Notes: generated by a model not told the origin, from the letters alone. A stretch of 64,000 nucleotides of DNA from Scardovia inopinata JCM 12537 (GCF_001042695.1 NZ_AP012334.1:62001-126000); one strand, 5' to 3'; shown: positions 1 to 9,509, numbered from the stretch's first letter. Translations and numbers: made by a program.

Positions 1-552
1 GACCCAGTTTTTAGCACCCATTTTTTCGCTGGGATTGTAAAAGGATTCTCCCCTGGTAATGTCAGTATTTCCGCCGATGGTAAAGTTCCCTCGGGGAGTG
101 CTTCCGTCCAGTCCTGTGCTTGCCACCATCGTGTAGATGGTTTTCCCATCTGCCTTAATGTACACTCTTTGCCGGGCCAGATCTACTTCTAAAGAAATCG
201 CTGATTGTTTGCTTAACTGGGGGTAGGGTCCGCCGGTGGGTTTGGCCCAGTCTATAGCTGTGGTTGATAAAGTAGTGGCAGAGCTTTCGCCCTTTTGGCG
301 GGGAAGATGCCTGGACTTCTTCGCTTTCCTCTTGGTACTGCTCTCTTGAGTCTGACTTCCTGATTGCACCAGCCCGGCTGTCTGATTCTTCCCCTTGGAA
401 GTGGGACTTCCTGTGAGAGCCGGTCCCAGCAAGGCCCCGCCTACGATGCAGACAGCTACAAGAACAGCCAAGAGGAGGACTGCCTGATCCTTGGAAATAC
501 GGCAGCGCAGACGATGCCACAAAGAGAGGAAGGGCTTCATCAGATTCATCAT
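1..552 (-). CDS. L,D-transpeptidase (YkuD family), 3' part cut by window edge
   Basis: This frame is open from an ATG at 552 to the window edge (184 codons, no stop). The product begins with about 20 basic residues and a hydrophobic anchor (LLLAVLVAVCIVGGALL), then a Ser/Thr/Lys-rich linker, then the opening of a YkuD catalytic domain: VDLARQRVYIKADGK, TMVASTGLDGSTPRGNF. Enzymes of this family make 3-3 peptidoglycan cross-links or attach proteins to the wall, outside the membrane. The catalytic HGxx...SHGC segment lies beyond the window and cannot be checked. An in-frame TGA lies nine codons or so upstream of the ATG, so the start is bounded, but no strong ribosome site is visible. It is divergent from the HD-domain gene. 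Confidence 0.85.
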   Translation of the reverse strand, partial: MMNLMKPFLSLWHRLRCRISKDQAVLLLAVLVAVCIVGGALLGPALTGSPTSKGKNQTAGLVQSGSQTQESSTKRKAKKSRHLPRQKGESSATTLSTTAIDWAKPTGGPYPQLSKQSAISLEVDLARQRVYIKADGKTIYTMVASTGLDGSTPRGNFTIGGNTDITRGESFYNPSEKMGAKNWV

Positions 553-594
553 TGTTTTTATTATACTGCGCAGTCATTATCTCCCGCATATTCC

Positions 595-632
595 CTCATA
601 CTCCCTCGCGCTCCTCATACCCTCTCACGCTC
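595..632. repeat. Imperfect 19-bp tandem duplication upstream of the HD gene
   Basis: Two adjacent 19-bp copies beginning CTCATAC (595-613 and 614-632) match at 16 of 19 positions. They lie in the gap between the divergent L,D-transpeptidase and HD-domain genes, a pyrimidine-rich stretch where promoters for both would be expected. Confidence 0.6.
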
Positions 633-696
633 CTCCTTTTCCACCTTTTCTTTCATCCTGCAAGAAACGTTCGATTATCAGTCCTATGATGAAAAT

Positions 697-1449
697 ATGA
701 CCGGACCAGATGTGACTGAAACTGAATTTGCTCTCGAATTCGAAGCCGATCCCTGGCGCTCGCGGATTCTGGATGATCTTCTTCCCCGGCTTGATCTTCC
801 GGATGAAACCATCAACTGGGCCCTGGGCCTGCATAAAGATCAGGCTCCCAGCCCGCGGGCTTTCTACCTGATTGCCTCTCACTGCGCTATAGTTGCTTTC
901 CTTGCCCAGGAACTCTGCCAGACCGATCCTGCCGGGAACAGTTTAAATGCCAGACTGGCCGTTGCCGGAAGCCTGATTCACGACATTGGAACCTATCAGC
1001 TGGTTGACGATCCCGGTTCCTATGCCCCCGGACTGACTGGAAAACAAGCTGAGGAGGAGGGAAGGAAGGTCACCTTCCACCATAATTATATTCAGCATGG
1101 GATTCTGGGATATCGCTATCTTCTGGAGGTTGGAGCCGACGAATCTTTAGCTGCCTTTGCCCGTAACCATACTGGCCTAGGCCTGAGCAGGAAAGCCGTT
1201 CATGATCAGGGTCTGGATCTTCCTCCTGATGATTATCTTCCTCAAACTCCCGAGCAGGAAATCGTCATGTATGCGGACAAATTCAACAGTAAATCAGACC
1301 CGCTCACCTTTGTTTCTGCTGAGAATTACCAGCACCGATCGGCCCGATTCGGGAAAGATAATGAGGAACGATGGCTTCAGATAGTGAAAAAATATGGGGT
1401 TCCCCATATCTACTCCTTGGCAGATAAGTACAACCTGCAGGTGGTTTAA
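697..1449 (+). CDS. HD-domain phosphohydrolase-like protein
   Basis: Codes for 250 residues from the ATG at 697; the open frame continues upstream but that part is low-complexity and overlaps the divergent gene. The sequence has metal-binding features of the HD superfamily: a first histidine in YLIASHCAIVAFLAQEL, the HD pair in GSLIHDIGTYQL, then HHNYIQHGILGYRYL and ARNHTGLGL, and a late aspartate in VMYADKFNSK. HD proteins hydrolyse phosphomonoesters or nucleotides in the cytoplasm; the substrate cannot be named from sequence. The end resembles HDIG-type proteins with QxxVMYADKF. Its stop is one base from the stop of the convergent sdaA gene. Confidence 0.75.
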   Translation: MTGPDVTETEFALEFEADPWRSRILDDLLPRLDLPDETINWALGLHKDQAPSPRAFYLIASHCAIVAFLAQELCQTDPAGNSLNARLAVAGSLIHDIGTYQLVDDPGSYAPGLTGKQAEEEGRKVTFHHNYIQHGILGYRYLLEVGADESLAAFARNHTGLGLSRKAVHDQGLDLPPDDYLPQTPEQEIVMYADKFNSKSDPLTFVSAENYQHRSARFGKDNEERWLQIVKKYGVPHIYSLADKYNLQVV

Positions 1450-1450
1450 G

Positions 1451-2827
1451 CTAGCACTCCACGACGTTAACGGCCAGCCCTCCCTGGGAGGTTTCCTTAT
1501 ACTTGGCCATCATGTCATGACCAGTTTGCTTCATGGTTTCTATGGCTGAATCCAGGGAGACCAGGTGGGAGCCATCGCTGAGCAAAGCCATGTGGGCTGC
1601 GTTGATGGCAGTGTTGGCAGCCATGGCGTTACGTTCAATGCAAGGGATTTGTACCAGTCCTCCCACGGGATCACAGGTGAGGCCTAAGTTGTGCTCAATC
1701 CCAATTTCAGCTGCGTTTTCTACTTGCTGGGGGCTTCCGCCCATAACGGCGCAGAGGCCTGCTGCCGCCATGGAGCAGGCAGATCCTACCTCCCCCTGGC
1801 AACCCACTTCAGCTCCAGATATGGAGGCGTTGGTTTTGAAAAGATATCCAATAGCGCAGGCGGTCAGCAGGAAGGTCATTACTCCCCCCGAATTTGCCCC
1901 CTCCACAAAGTTCCAATAATAATGAAGAACAGCCGGAACGATTCCGGCTGCCCCATTAGTGGGAGCAGTGACGATTCGTCCTCCTGAAGCGTTCTCTTCA
2001 TTGACTGCTAAGGCGTAAAGGTCAACCCATTCCATGGGATGGATCAGGCTTTTCCCCTTGCACTGGGTTTCTTTCAGCATTGTGTAGAGACCAGGTGCCC
2101 TCCGGCGCACATTTAGGCCCCCGGGCAGAATTTTCTGCTGGCTGTGGCAGCCGGATTTTACACATTCCTGCATGATGGTCCACAGGGTGTCCGCATACTC
2201 TCTGATCTGACTTTCCGGCCGCAGAGCAAGTTCGTTGGCCCAGACAATGTCAGCTATGGATTGTGATTCCTTCCTGCAGATGTCAACTAGATCAGTCGCA
2301 CTGGTGAAGGGATAGGGAACTGCTGTCTCACAGGTCTGCTGCTGAGTTTGATTGTCAATATCTGCCTGATGTACAATAAAACCTCCGCCTACCGAGTAGA
2401 CGGTATCGGTGAACACAACCTGGCCGTTCTGCCCATAGGCTTCCAGCTTCATCCCGTTGGGATGGTAGGGGAGGGTGGTCCAGAAATCAAACTCAATGTC
2501 AGAAGAGGAGAAGGGAATTTTTCTTGATCCAGCAAGTGTCAGCTTCCCTTGACGGTCGCATTCATCCAGGACAGTCAGAACATGATTTGTGTCTGCTGTT
2601 TCCGGATCGCAGCCTTCCAAGCCGGCAGCTACTGCCCTGTCTGTTCCGTGGCCTTTCCCTGTGCGCGACAGGGATCCATACAGGGTGACATGAATTCTGC
2701 TGATTTGATTTAGCAGGCCTTTATTTTCAAGGCTGCGGGCGAAAGCTTTCCCTGCCCGCATGGGGCCAACGGTGTGGGAGGAAGAAGGACCAATACCGAT
2801 AGTGAACATATCAAAAATACTGAGCAT
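1451..2827 (-). CDS. sdaA: L-serine dehydratase (L-serine ammonia-lyase), single chain, 4Fe-4S
   Basis: 458 residues, full length for the single-chain iron-sulfur L-serine dehydratase, which converts L-serine to pyruvate and ammonia in the cytoplasm. The N-terminus has the serine-binding [16 protein letters not shown]. The cluster cysteines are C343 ([14 protein letters not shown]), C385 ([10 protein letters not shown]) and C396 (QIPCIERN), and the chain ends with Cys458 (VNVVEC). In the characterised Legionella enzyme the terminal cysteine folds back as a ligand of the cluster; the same architecture is seen here. The ATG at 2827 opens directly on the conserved [11 protein letters not shown] block. 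Monocistronic by layout; convergent with the HD gene. Confidence 0.96.
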   Translation of the reverse strand: MLSIFDMFTIGIGPSSSHTVGPMRAGKAFARSLENKGLLNQISRIHVTLYGSLSRTGKGHGTDRAVAAGLEGCDPETADTNHVLTVLDECDRQGKLTLAGSRKIPFSSSDIEFDFWTTLPYHPNGMKLEAYGQNGQVVFTDTVYSVGGGFIVHQADIDNQTQQQTCETAVPYPFTSATDLVDICRKESQSIADIVWANELALRPESQIREYADTLWTIMQECVKSGCHSQQKILPGGLNVRRRAPGLYTMLKETQCKGKSLIHPMEWVDLYALAVNEENASGGRIVTAPTNGAAGIVPAVLHYYWNFVEGANSGGVMTFLLTACAIGYLFKTNASISGAEVGCQGEVGSACSMAAAGLCAVMGGSPQQVENAAEIGIEHNLGLTCDPVGGLVQIPCIERNAMAANTAINAAHMALLSDGSHLVSLDSAIETMKQTGHDMMAKYKETSQGGLAVNVVEC

Positions 2828-2931
2828 AGGCGCGATTCGCTTCCCCTTTTATGGAGTGATAATTTTACGGAGTGGTAAATTCCCATTGTCATGCTGTACT
2901 TTTTGTAAAGCAGACTACAAGCTGGTTTTAA

Positions 2932-2967
2932 TCTTCTTAGTCTTCTTAATCCTCTTAACCCGCTTAA
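2932..2967. repeat. Four 9-bp tandem units at the upp stop codon
   Basis: Units at 2932, 2941, 2950 and 2959 read TCTTCTTAG, TCTTCTTAA, TCCTCTTAA and CCCGCTTAA. On the minus strand each contains TAA in the upp reading frame, so the real stop (2966-2964) is followed by in-frame TAA at 2957, 2948, 2939 and 2930. It looks like slipped-strand expansion of the end of the gene. Confidence 0.8.
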
Positions 2968-3608
2968 TCCACCAGGCCATACAAGCGGTCTCCGGCGTCA
3001 CCCAACCCGGGAACAATATATGCTTTGTCGTTTAATTTGTCGTCCACAGCGCAGACCACAACCTTGAAATCAATAGCAGGATCGACTTCCTTTTCCAGCC
3101 TGCTCAAGCCTTCGGGGGCAGCGAGGATGTCAATAGCAGTAATATCTTTAGCTCCGCGTTCCTTCAAATACTGGATAGCGGCTACCAGAGTACCTCCGGT
3201 TGCCAGCATGGGGTCCAGGAGAAAGCATTGACGGTTGGTCAGATCATCAGGTAAACGGTTGGCATAGGTAATAATATCAAGGGTGTTTTCATCTCTCTTC
3301 ATTCCCAGAAAACCTACTTCGGCTGTGGGCAGAAGGCGGGTCATTCCATCCAGCATACCTAGACCGGCGCGGAGGATGGGCACAACCATGGGCTTGGGGC
3401 CGGCCAGATACTTGCCTACTGTGGGAGCAACCGGTGTTTCAATAGGGCGGTCTTCAACGGCCAGATCCCGCGTTGCCTCGTATGCCTCCAGAGTGACCAG
3501 TTCGCTGATCAGGTCACGGAAAATATTAGATGGGGTACCCTTATCCCTTAAAACAGTGAGCTTGTGGTCTACTAGGGGATGATCGAGAACTGTAAGATGC
3601 ATAGTCAT
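2964..3608 (-). CDS. upp: Uracil phosphoribosyltransferase
   Basis: About 214 residues, normal for the family. It salvages uracil with PRPP to give UMP in the cytoplasm. The PRPP-binding loop is seen as [16 protein letters not shown], the uracil/flexible region as [13 protein letters not shown] and [11 protein letters not shown], and the C-terminus has [14 protein letters not shown]. The frame opens earlier at 3632, but the conserved N-terminus ([15 protein letters not shown]) and a G-rich run upstream favour the ATG at 3608 or the one at 3602. The gene ends inside a 9-bp tandem repeat that repeats its own stop codon. Divergent from tadA, with about 80 bases between. Confidence 0.96.
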   Translation of the reverse strand: MTMHLTVLDHPLVDHKLTVLRDKGTPSNIFRDLISELVTLEAYEATRDLAVEDRPIETPVAPTVGKYLAGPKPMVVPILRAGLGMLDGMTRLLPTAEVGFLGMKRDENTLDIITYANRLPDDLTNRQCFLLDPMLATGGTLVAAIQYLKERGAKDITAIDILAAPEGLSRLEKEVDPAIDFKVVVCAVDDKLNDKAYIVPGLGDAGDRLYGLVD

Positions 3609-3687
3609 AACTTTTATGATACCCCCCAGCATGGGCGGATAGGTCGCTTGTGGCGGACCAGTAGGGAAGGGATGAGATAATCAGGGT

Positions 3688-4245
3688 ATGACAGTAGGAA
3701 TAGGCAAGGTATCTGCGCAAGGCTCGTCGGAGGACGGCTTGTCTGACGATGGCTTGTCTGGTGATGGCTTACCTGAGGAGAGCCTGTCTGATGAGCAGGC
3801 CATGGCCTTGGCCCTGAAAAATGCTGTCAGGGCTGCGCAGGCTGGTGATGTTCCCGTGGGGGCTGTTCTGCTTGATAATCGGGGCCGGCTGATTTCCCAG
3901 GGGTACAATCAACGTCAGGCCCGGGCAGATCCTCTGTCGCATGCGGAAATAGAAGCGCTCAGAGCGGCAGGTCAGGTCAAGGGCGACTGGAATCTTGCCG
4001 GTTGCAGCCTGATTGTCACTATGGAACCGTGCCCTATGTGTGCCGGGGCAGCGGTAAGTGTTCATCTGGGCAGAATTGTTTTTGGAACCTGGGACCCTAA
4101 AATGGGGGCCTGCGGGTCGGTCTGGGATATTCCCCGCGATCCGCATGTTGGTTCTCAGCCTGAAGTTGTGGGAGGAATTCTCCGACAGGACTGTTCTCGT
4201 CTTTTATCTCATTTCTTCCAGAAAACTCGTTCTCAGAACGAATAG
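3688..4245 (+). CDS. tadA: tRNA-specific adenosine-34 deaminase
   Basis: 185 residues. The deaminase domain spans about 39-180 and has both zinc and catalytic motifs: H85-A-E87 (SHAEIEALRAAG) and P114-C115-xx-C118 (TMEPCPMCAGAAV). TadA converts adenosine to inosine at the wobble base of tRNA-Arg. The N-terminus is unusual: residues 12-36 are five copies of a five-residue acidic unit (GSSED, GLSDD, GLSGD, GLPEE, SLSDE) encoded by a tandem repeat. A start at the internal ATG 3802 would give a normal-length enzyme without the repeat; the ATG at 3688 is the furthest upstream. Neither has a strong ribosome site, so the start is uncertain. Confidence 0.92.
   Translation: MTVGIGKVSAQGSSEDGLSDDGLSGDGLPEESLSDEQAMALALKNAVRAAQAGDVPVGAVLLDNRGRLISQGYNQRQARADPLSHAEIEALRAAGQVKGDWNLAGCSLIVTMEPCPMCAGAAVSVHLGRIVFGTWDPKMGACGSVWDIPRDPHVGSQPEVVGGILRQDCSRLLSHFFQKTRSQNE
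3721..3795 (+). repeat. 15-bp tandem repeat, five copies, coding in tadA
   Basis: Five in-frame 15-bp units start at 3721, 3736, 3751, 3766 and 3781; units two and three differ at only two positions. They encode the acidic pentapeptides at the N-terminus of TadA. Because the unit is a multiple of three, copy-number changes would alter the length of the tail without breaking the frame. Confidence 0.85.
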
Positions 4246-4448
4246 GCAGGTCTCCTGCAGTGCGAGCGCCGCCTCAGCTTGCCTGGTAGCTCTCAAGTTG
4301 TTTAATTTATTTTCTATATGATTTAGCCACGCCCGGGCAGGGAAAATAATCCTCCTGCTTTCACCTGCCGATATATAGTTATGATATGGGAACAGCCAGG
4401 ATTTACTTAACTTATTGAACTTGAACTCAACAGAGGAGAACATTACCC

Positions 4449-6767
4449 ATGACTGTTACGGCACATAATCAGCGACTGGTTCGTACCTTCACCACAACGA
4501 CAATTCGGGGAAGTAATTTGACCACTGTCTACCTGGAAAATGGCTCGGTTGGTCTTGCCCTGGCTTTCCCCTGCGACGGGCTTCCCTGGATTGTTCACTG
4601 GGGTCGCCCCCTGGCTGATCCTCAGTCGGCCTCCAATCTGTATGATGCCTTGGCTCCGCAGAATGTTTCGGGAAATCTGGATGGTACCCTCTTCCCCAGC
4701 ATCATTCCTACCCAGGCTGAGTCATGGTCGGGAAGGAGCCGGTTTGTAGTTCGCCGCCATGGGGTGGAACTCTTCTGTCGTTTTTCTGTTACCTCTCTGA
4801 CGGCAGATCAGGAGGGCAAGCTGGTTGACCCCCTGTCTCCTCTTGCTACACAGTTGATCTCCTACAAGCCTTCTCAGCTGGAGCAGGCTATGAAGTCAAG
4901 CCCTACCTATCCCCGGCAGGAAAATGTTCCTCATGTGATTGTTCAGGCTGAAGACGCTGAACAGGGGGTCTGCCTGTACTGGGAGCTGCAGCTTCTGGAC
5001 TCCGGCCTGGTTCGGCAGAGGGTAAAAGTTGTCAATAGTCAGTCAGACCTCCTGTCTGTTCAAACCGTTGAGTTGGGTTACAATCTGCCCTCGGTGGTCA
5101 GCGAAGTCCTGACCACAACCGGGCATCATCTGCGTGAGCGGTCTCCTCAGCGGCAGGAGTTGGTCAAGGGTCGTCTGGAAAAGAATTCTTTGATGGGCCG
5201 GCCTGATTTTGATGCCACCCTTCTGATGAATGTTGGTACCCGCGGTTTTGGTTTTGAACAGGGTGAGATTTACAGCGTTCATGTGGGTTGCAGCGGGAAC
5301 AGCACAGTCAGCGTGGAAGCTATCCCCTTTGCCAGCCCGGTCCTGGGCGGGGGAGAACTTCTGTTTGGAGGTGAGGCTGACCTGGGGGAATCAGAGGAAT
5401 ACACCAGTCCTTGGGTATACGGCAGTTATGGCCACGGTCTCAACCAGGTGTCCCATCGCTTCCATGATCTTCTCAGGCAGCTGCATCCCAATCTGGCTGC
5501 CAAACCACGGCCGGTAATCCTGAATACCTGGGAAGCCGTGTATTTTCAACATTCTTTTCCTACCCTTCGGTCTTTGGCAGACAAAGCGGCTGACTGTGGA
5601 GTGGAGCGTTTTGTGGTTGATGATGGCTGGTTTGGATCCCGCCGCAGTGACCATTCCGGCCTGGGGGACTGGCAGGTTTCTCCTGAAGTCTGGCCTCAGG
5701 GTCTGAAGCCTCTGGCTGATTATGTGCATAATAAAGATATGGAATTTGGCCTCTGGTTTGAACCGGAGATGATTAATCTTGATTCTGACACAGCACGAGC
5801 CCATCCTGACTGGATCCTGTCGCCAACGGTCCATAGGTCTGCTGTCCAGGGACGGTACCAGCAGGTCATTGATCTGACTAACCCTGAGGTCCTGGATTAT
5901 GTTTTTTCTGCCATGGATTCCCTGGTCGAGCAGATTGGGATCGATTACATCAAATGGGACCACAATAAGCTGGTGTCTGAGCCAGTTTCCCGCCTGACTG
6001 GTCTGCCTGCCGTGCACAGACAGACAGAGGCTGTCTATGCTATTATTGATGCTCTTAAACTGCGGCATCCTGGCCTGGAGATTGAGTCCTGCAGTTCAGG
6101 AGGCGGCAGAGTAGATATGGGTATTCTTACCCGCTGCGACCGCATTTGGGTTTCAGACTGCGTGGATCCGGTAGAAAGAGCAACTATTCAGCCTTACACG
6201 TCCCTTCTGGTTGCTCCCGAAATGATGGGGGAGCATATCGGTGATTCTCCCGCTCATTCCACAGCTCGAGTAACCTCCCTGCCCCTGAGGGCTGCAATGT
6301 CTCTGTTGGGACACCTGGGGGTGGAATGGAATCTGAATACGGTCAGTCAGGATCAGCTGGAGCAGCTTCGTGATTGGATTGCTGTTTATAAACAGTCACG
6401 TCTCCTGGTTGCGGATGGACAGGCTCAGCTTGTTCACGCCGATAGCCCTGATCCATCTGTCCGCTTGGATGGCCTGGTTTCTGCGGATAAAACTCAGGCC
6501 CTTTTCCGCTTTACCCAGGTAACCACGTCAGTGAATTATCCTGCTGCTCCTATCCGTCTGCCTGGTTTGGATCCTCAGGCTCTTTACCGGATTTGCCCCC
6601 TGCCGGTCAGCCAGGATTTAAGCCAGATTGGCAATGGACAGACCCCTCTTTCCTGGTGGTCTCAGCAGGGCCTGACAGTCAACGGGGAAGCCCTGCAGAC
6701 GTATGGAGTGAGGCCTCCTCAGTTGCATCCGGCTCAGGCTGTAGTTTTTTCTGCTCGCACAGTGTAG
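4449..6767 (+). CDS. aga: Alpha-galactosidase, GH36
   Basis: 772 residues, near the usual length of bacterial GH36 alpha-galactosidases that release galactose from melibiose, raffinose and stachyose; no signal peptide, so cytoplasmic. The N-terminal beta-sandwich is followed by a TIM barrel with FVVDDGWFGSRRSD and LWFEPEMINLDSD. The nucleophile is D504 in YIKWDHNK and the acid/base lies in WVSDCVDP (D570/D573), after the glycine-rich CSSGGGRVDMGIL. The start is set by GAGGAGA just ahead of the ATG. It sits beside the ROK regulator and the sugar ABC genes, which suggests that imported alpha-galactosides are the substrate. Confidence 0.95.
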   Translation: MTVTAHNQRLVRTFTTTTIRGSNLTTVYLENGSVGLALAFPCDGLPWIVHWGRPLADPQSASNLYDALAPQNVSGNLDGTLFPSIIPTQAESWSGRSRFVVRRHGVELFCRFSVTSLTADQEGKLVDPLSPLATQLISYKPSQLEQAMKSSPTYPRQENVPHVIVQAEDAEQGVCLYWELQLLDSGLVRQRVKVVNSQSDLLSVQTVELGYNLPSVVSEVLTTTGHHLRERSPQRQELVKGRLEKNSLMGRPDFDATLLMNVGTRGFGFEQGEIYSVHVGCSGNSTVSVEAIPFASPVLGGGELLFGGEADLGESEEYTSPWVYGSYGHGLNQVSHRFHDLLRQLHPNLAAKPRPVILNTWEAVYFQHSFPTLRSLADKAADCGVERFVVDDGWFGSRRSDHSGLGDWQVSPEVWPQGLKPLADYVHNKDMEFGLWFEPEMINLDSDTARAHPDWILSPTVHRSAVQGRYQQVIDLTNPEVLDYVFSAMDSLVEQIGIDYIKWDHNKLVSEPVSRLTGLPAVHRQTEAVYAIIDALKLRHPGLEIESCSSGGGRVDMGILTRCDRIWVSDCVDPVERATIQPYTSLLVAPEMMGEHIGDSPAHSTARVTSLPLRAAMSLLGHLGVEWNLNTVSQDQLEQLRDWIAVYKQSRLLVADGQAQLVHADSPDPSVRLDGLVSADKTQALFRFTQVTTSVNYPAAPIRLPGLDPQALYRICPLPVSQDLSQIGNGQTPLSWWSQQGLTVNGEALQTYGVRPPQLHPAQAVVFSARTV

Positions 6768-6826
6768 ACGAGGGGTAAACTCCTGTCTTCTGCTGCTGGA
6801 CAGCAAGCAGGTTCTGCTTTTGAACC

Positions 6827-8089
6827 TTACTTGAGGATGGACAGGGCTATTACCCGGGAAGCTCCTCCCAGGGCCCACTGCTCCCATTCATAGCTGAGAA
6901 TTTCAAATGCAACTGGCTGAGCCTGGCTGTGCCTGTAACGGGTGATTCCTGTTCGTATTGATTCCATGGCGGTGGTAGCCAGATGGGCGGCTTCTCCGCC
7001 GATGAGAATTTTCTCTGGCATGGCCATGTTGGCAATTGTGGACAGAAGTACCCCCAGGCGGTAGCAGGAGTTCTCAATCAGATGCCTGGCAATGGGTTTC
7101 CCCGCTTCCACGTTGGCGGCAAAATCATCAAAACTCATGGGCTGACCCATGAGTTGGGAGTACTCCATGGCCAGGGAAGGAGAGGTCAGACATTGAGAGC
7201 AGCCTTTGTGGCCGGCTGAACAGGTAGGGCCGTCAGGATCCACCAGCACATGCCCGGCCAGACCATAACTCTTATCCGGATAATCAACTGATTGCCCGCC
7301 TTCGCAGAGGGCGTATCCAATGCCCAGACCAATAGTCACCAGGGCAAAACGCTGCATTCCCCGGCCGGATCCAAACCAGCTTTCGTAGACCAGCAGGGAA
7401 TCCAAATCATTGAAAATTGCCGTGGGAATCTGGCATCGATCCTGAATCATATCTCCCAGCTTGACTGGTCCATTCCACCGCAGAAAAGGGGCATAGGTAA
7501 CAGTATTATCCTCCACAATGTGGCCGCCCACGGTGATTCCCACTGCGCTGGGCTTGCTGAGCCCTGCCTGTTCAGCTTTCTGAATCAGCTGCCTAATGCC
7601 TCCTGACAGGGCGTCGACTATCGCTGTGGGTCTGGTATCTGTGTAGGAAACAATCAACGGATCAGTCAGGGGGTGGCACATGGCGTCAGTCAGCATCATG
7701 ACGGATTCAAAGGTATGAACATTAATGCCAATATAGGTTCTGGATTCAGCATGAATCATCAGCCCCACCTGAGGACGGCCGCGGCCGTTTGCACCGTCCC
7801 TTGCCACCTGTCTTTCCAACTCTTCTGTATAGTCAATTCCCTTTTTAATTCTCTCTTTACTTCCCTCTTCCTGATCTGCGTTTTTCCTGTCTTCCTGTGG
7901 CGTCTTTTGCTCATCAATAATTTTCTGATAGATCAGCTCGCTGGTGATTTTTGACAGGGTACCGGCAGAAAGACGGTGGTCCCGGGCCAGCTTAGACCGG
8001 GAGACAGGGCCGTTTCGCATAATATCCACAACAATGTCGTGGGTATTGTCCGACAGGGAGAACCATAAAGGGATCCTATTTTTTTCCAT
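6827..8089 (-). CDS. ROK-family transcriptional regulator
   Basis: 420 residues: a winged helix-turn-helix at about 15-60 (NGPVSRSKLARDHRLSAGTL), a basic/acidic linker to about 105, then a ROK sugar-binding domain. The domain has AVGITVGGHI, an ATP-site-like VTIGLGIGYALCEGG, and the cysteine-rich zinc motif CSAGHKGCSQCLTSPSL. ROK repressors release DNA when they bind a sugar or sugar phosphate. It is divergent from the binding-protein gene; the 139-bp gap holds a 12-bp palindrome and a 9-bp inverted repeat that may be its operators. It ends about 60 bases from the convergent alpha-galactosidase gene. Its effector is not known from sequence. Confidence 0.92.
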   Translation of the reverse strand: MEKNRIPLWFSLSDNTHDIVVDIMRNGPVSRSKLARDHRLSAGTLSKITSELIYQKIIDEQKTPQEDRKNADQEEGSKERIKKGIDYTEELERQVARDGANGRGRPQVGLMIHAESRTYIGINVHTFESVMMLTDAMCHPLTDPLIVSYTDTRPTAIVDALSGGIRQLIQKAEQAGLSKPSAVGITVGGHIVEDNTVTYAPFLRWNGPVKLGDMIQDRCQIPTAIFNDLDSLLVYESWFGSGRGMQRFALVTIGLGIGYALCEGGQSVDYPDKSYGLAGHVLVDPDGPTCSAGHKGCSQCLTSPSLAMEYSQLMGQPMSFDDFAANVEAGKPIARHLIENSCYRLGVLLSTIANMAMPEKILIGGEAAHLATTAMESIRTGITRYRHSQAQPVAFEILSYEWEQWALGGASRVIALSILK

Positions 8090-8118
8090 AAATTATAAAA
8101 TATCATTTTTTACTTTCT

Positions 8119-8130
8119 TTTGCGCGCAAA
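8119..8130. promoter_or_regulatory. 12-bp perfect palindrome, candidate operator
   Basis: TTTGCGCGCAAA is a perfect palindrome 30 bases upstream of the ROK start codon, in the regulator/transport intergenic gap. Size and symmetry suit a homodimeric repressor. No second copy was noticed elsewhere in the window, so autoregulation is inference. Confidence 0.45.
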
Positions 8131-8187
8131 CATGCCGGAGCTAGAAAACTTATTTAAAGAAATTAAAATAGAAAAAGTATATCAGTT

Positions 8188-8211
8188 AGTTATGGCCAGC
8201 TTGCCATAACT
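8188..8211. promoter_or_regulatory. 9-bp inverted repeat just upstream of the binding-protein gene
   Basis: AGTTATGGC (8188-8196) and its exact complement GCCATAACT (8203-8211) flank a 6-base spacer. The right arm ends four bases before the AAAGGAG ribosome site (8215). It could be an operator for the divergent ROK regulator or a 5' leader hairpin near the translation start. Confidence 0.5.
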
Positions 8212-8228
8212 TGACAAAAGGAGTCATT

Positions 8229-9509
8229 ATGAAGAATGGCACCCTTAAAACGAAAAAATTCATCAGTCGACTCATTGCGCTTGCAGCTGTTGTATCGCTG
8301 ACTGGCTCCTTGCTTGGTGCCTGCGGAACCTCTAGCTCAGGCACGGTCACCCTTGATTTTTTCCAGTTTAAGGCAGAAGCTGCTTCCTGGTTTACGGCCA
8401 AGGCCCGTGAATTTGAGAAGCTGCATACGAACATTAAAATTAATGTCAACAACACAGCCAACGCGCAGACAGATATGCGCACCCGCCTGGTTAAGGGCCG
8501 TGTTCCCGATGTCATCACCCTCAATGGAGACATCTCTTACGGTATGTTTGCGGCTTCCGGTGTCTACCACAATTGGGAGGGAGACCCCATTACCAAGAAG
8601 CTTAACAAAGGTATGCTTCAAATTTCCCGCGATTTAGTGCAAACTACCGATCCTTCCCAGAAGAAGCTGTATGCTTTGCCTTATGCGGGCAATGCTTCCG
8701 GTTACATTATCAATGTTGATTTATGGAAGAAAGCTGGTCTCAATCCAGCCAAACCTCCTCAGACCTGGAATGATTTTATTGCCGCACTGAAAAAAATCAA
8801 AGCTGCAGGAATCACTCCGGTAGAAGCGTCCTGGGCCGATACCTGGACTCTGCAGGCACCCTTGGCTTCATTAAATGGCACCCTTGTTCCCCTCAGCAAA
8901 TATACCGATCTGAAAAAGGGGACCACTAATTTTGCCAAGCTTTGGACTGAGACAGCCAAGAAGGAATACACCCTCTTCACCTACGCTCAGTCTAACAAGG
9001 GAGTGACCTACCAGCAGGCTACTCAGGATTTTGCTAATGGCAGGGCTGCCATTCTTCCCCTGGGAACCTATGCTATTCCGCAGATCACCTCTGTCAACAA
9101 GAAGATCAAGCTGCGCTTTGCCAATATGCCGGCCAACAACCAGGCTTCTGCCCAAAAGCTGACTGCCGGCGATGACGTGGTTCTGACCATGGGGGCCACC
9201 ACCAAGCACGAAAAAGAAGCCCGTATGTTCATTGAGTTCCTTTTGGAAAAGAAGAACGTAATGGAATATGCCAAAGCTCAGTATGCCTTCACGCCCCTGA
9301 AAGAAACTCAGGCCGGCGGCAAAGAAATTGCCTCCGTTCTGCCCTTCTTCAAGTCCAATCGAATTGTTGATTTCTGTGATCATCAGATTCCCTCTTCTAT
9401 TAACCTCGCTGGCTTCCTTCAGACTCTGGTTTCCACCGGAAATTCCCAGCGATTCACCGATTCCATGCAGAAGGAATGGAATAAGGTCCAGGCCAGGAAC
9501 TTCAACTAG
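8229..9509 (+). CDS. ABC transporter sugar-binding lipoprotein
   Basis: 426 residues. The ATG at 8229 is chosen because AAAGGAG lies seven bases ahead; an upstream start at 8211 has none. The N-terminus is a lipoprotein signal with lipobox LLGAC, so the mature protein is tethered outside the membrane. The rest is a family 1 extracellular solute-binding protein: [47 protein letters not shown], and [19 protein letters not shown]. It delivers sugars to the two permeases that follow, with an 11-base gap to the first. An alpha-galactoside or alpha-glucoside ligand is inferred from neighbours. Confidence 0.93.
   Translation: MKNGTLKTKKFISRLIALAAVVSLTGSLLGACGTSSSGTVTLDFFQFKAEAASWFTAKAREFEKLHTNIKINVNNTANAQTDMRTRLVKGRVPDVITLNGDISYGMFAASGVYHNWEGDPITKKLNKGMLQISRDLVQTTDPSQKKLYALPYAGNASGYIINVDLWKKAGLNPAKPPQTWNDFIAALKKIKAAGITPVEASWADTWTLQAPLASLNGTLVPLSKYTDLKKGTTNFAKLWTETAKKEYTLFTYAQSNKGVTYQQATQDFANGRAAILPLGTYAIPQITSVNKKIKLRFANMPANNQASAQKLTAGDDVVLTMGATTKHEKEARMFIEFLLEKKNVMEYAKAQYAFTPLKETQAGGKEIASVLPFFKSNRIVDFCDHQIPSSINLAGFLQTLVSTGNSQRFTDSMQKEWNKVQARNFN

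Noticed and set aside
155-589. A 144-codon minus-strand frame at the left edge
   Set aside because: It is in another frame over the L,D-transpeptidase gene, whose product in the 552-start frame has a clear anchor and YkuD motifs.
4246-4448. A terminator or tRNA between tadA and the alpha-galactosidase gene
   Set aside because: Only a 5-bp GCAGG/CCTGC hairpin without T-run and no cloverleaf pattern was seen.
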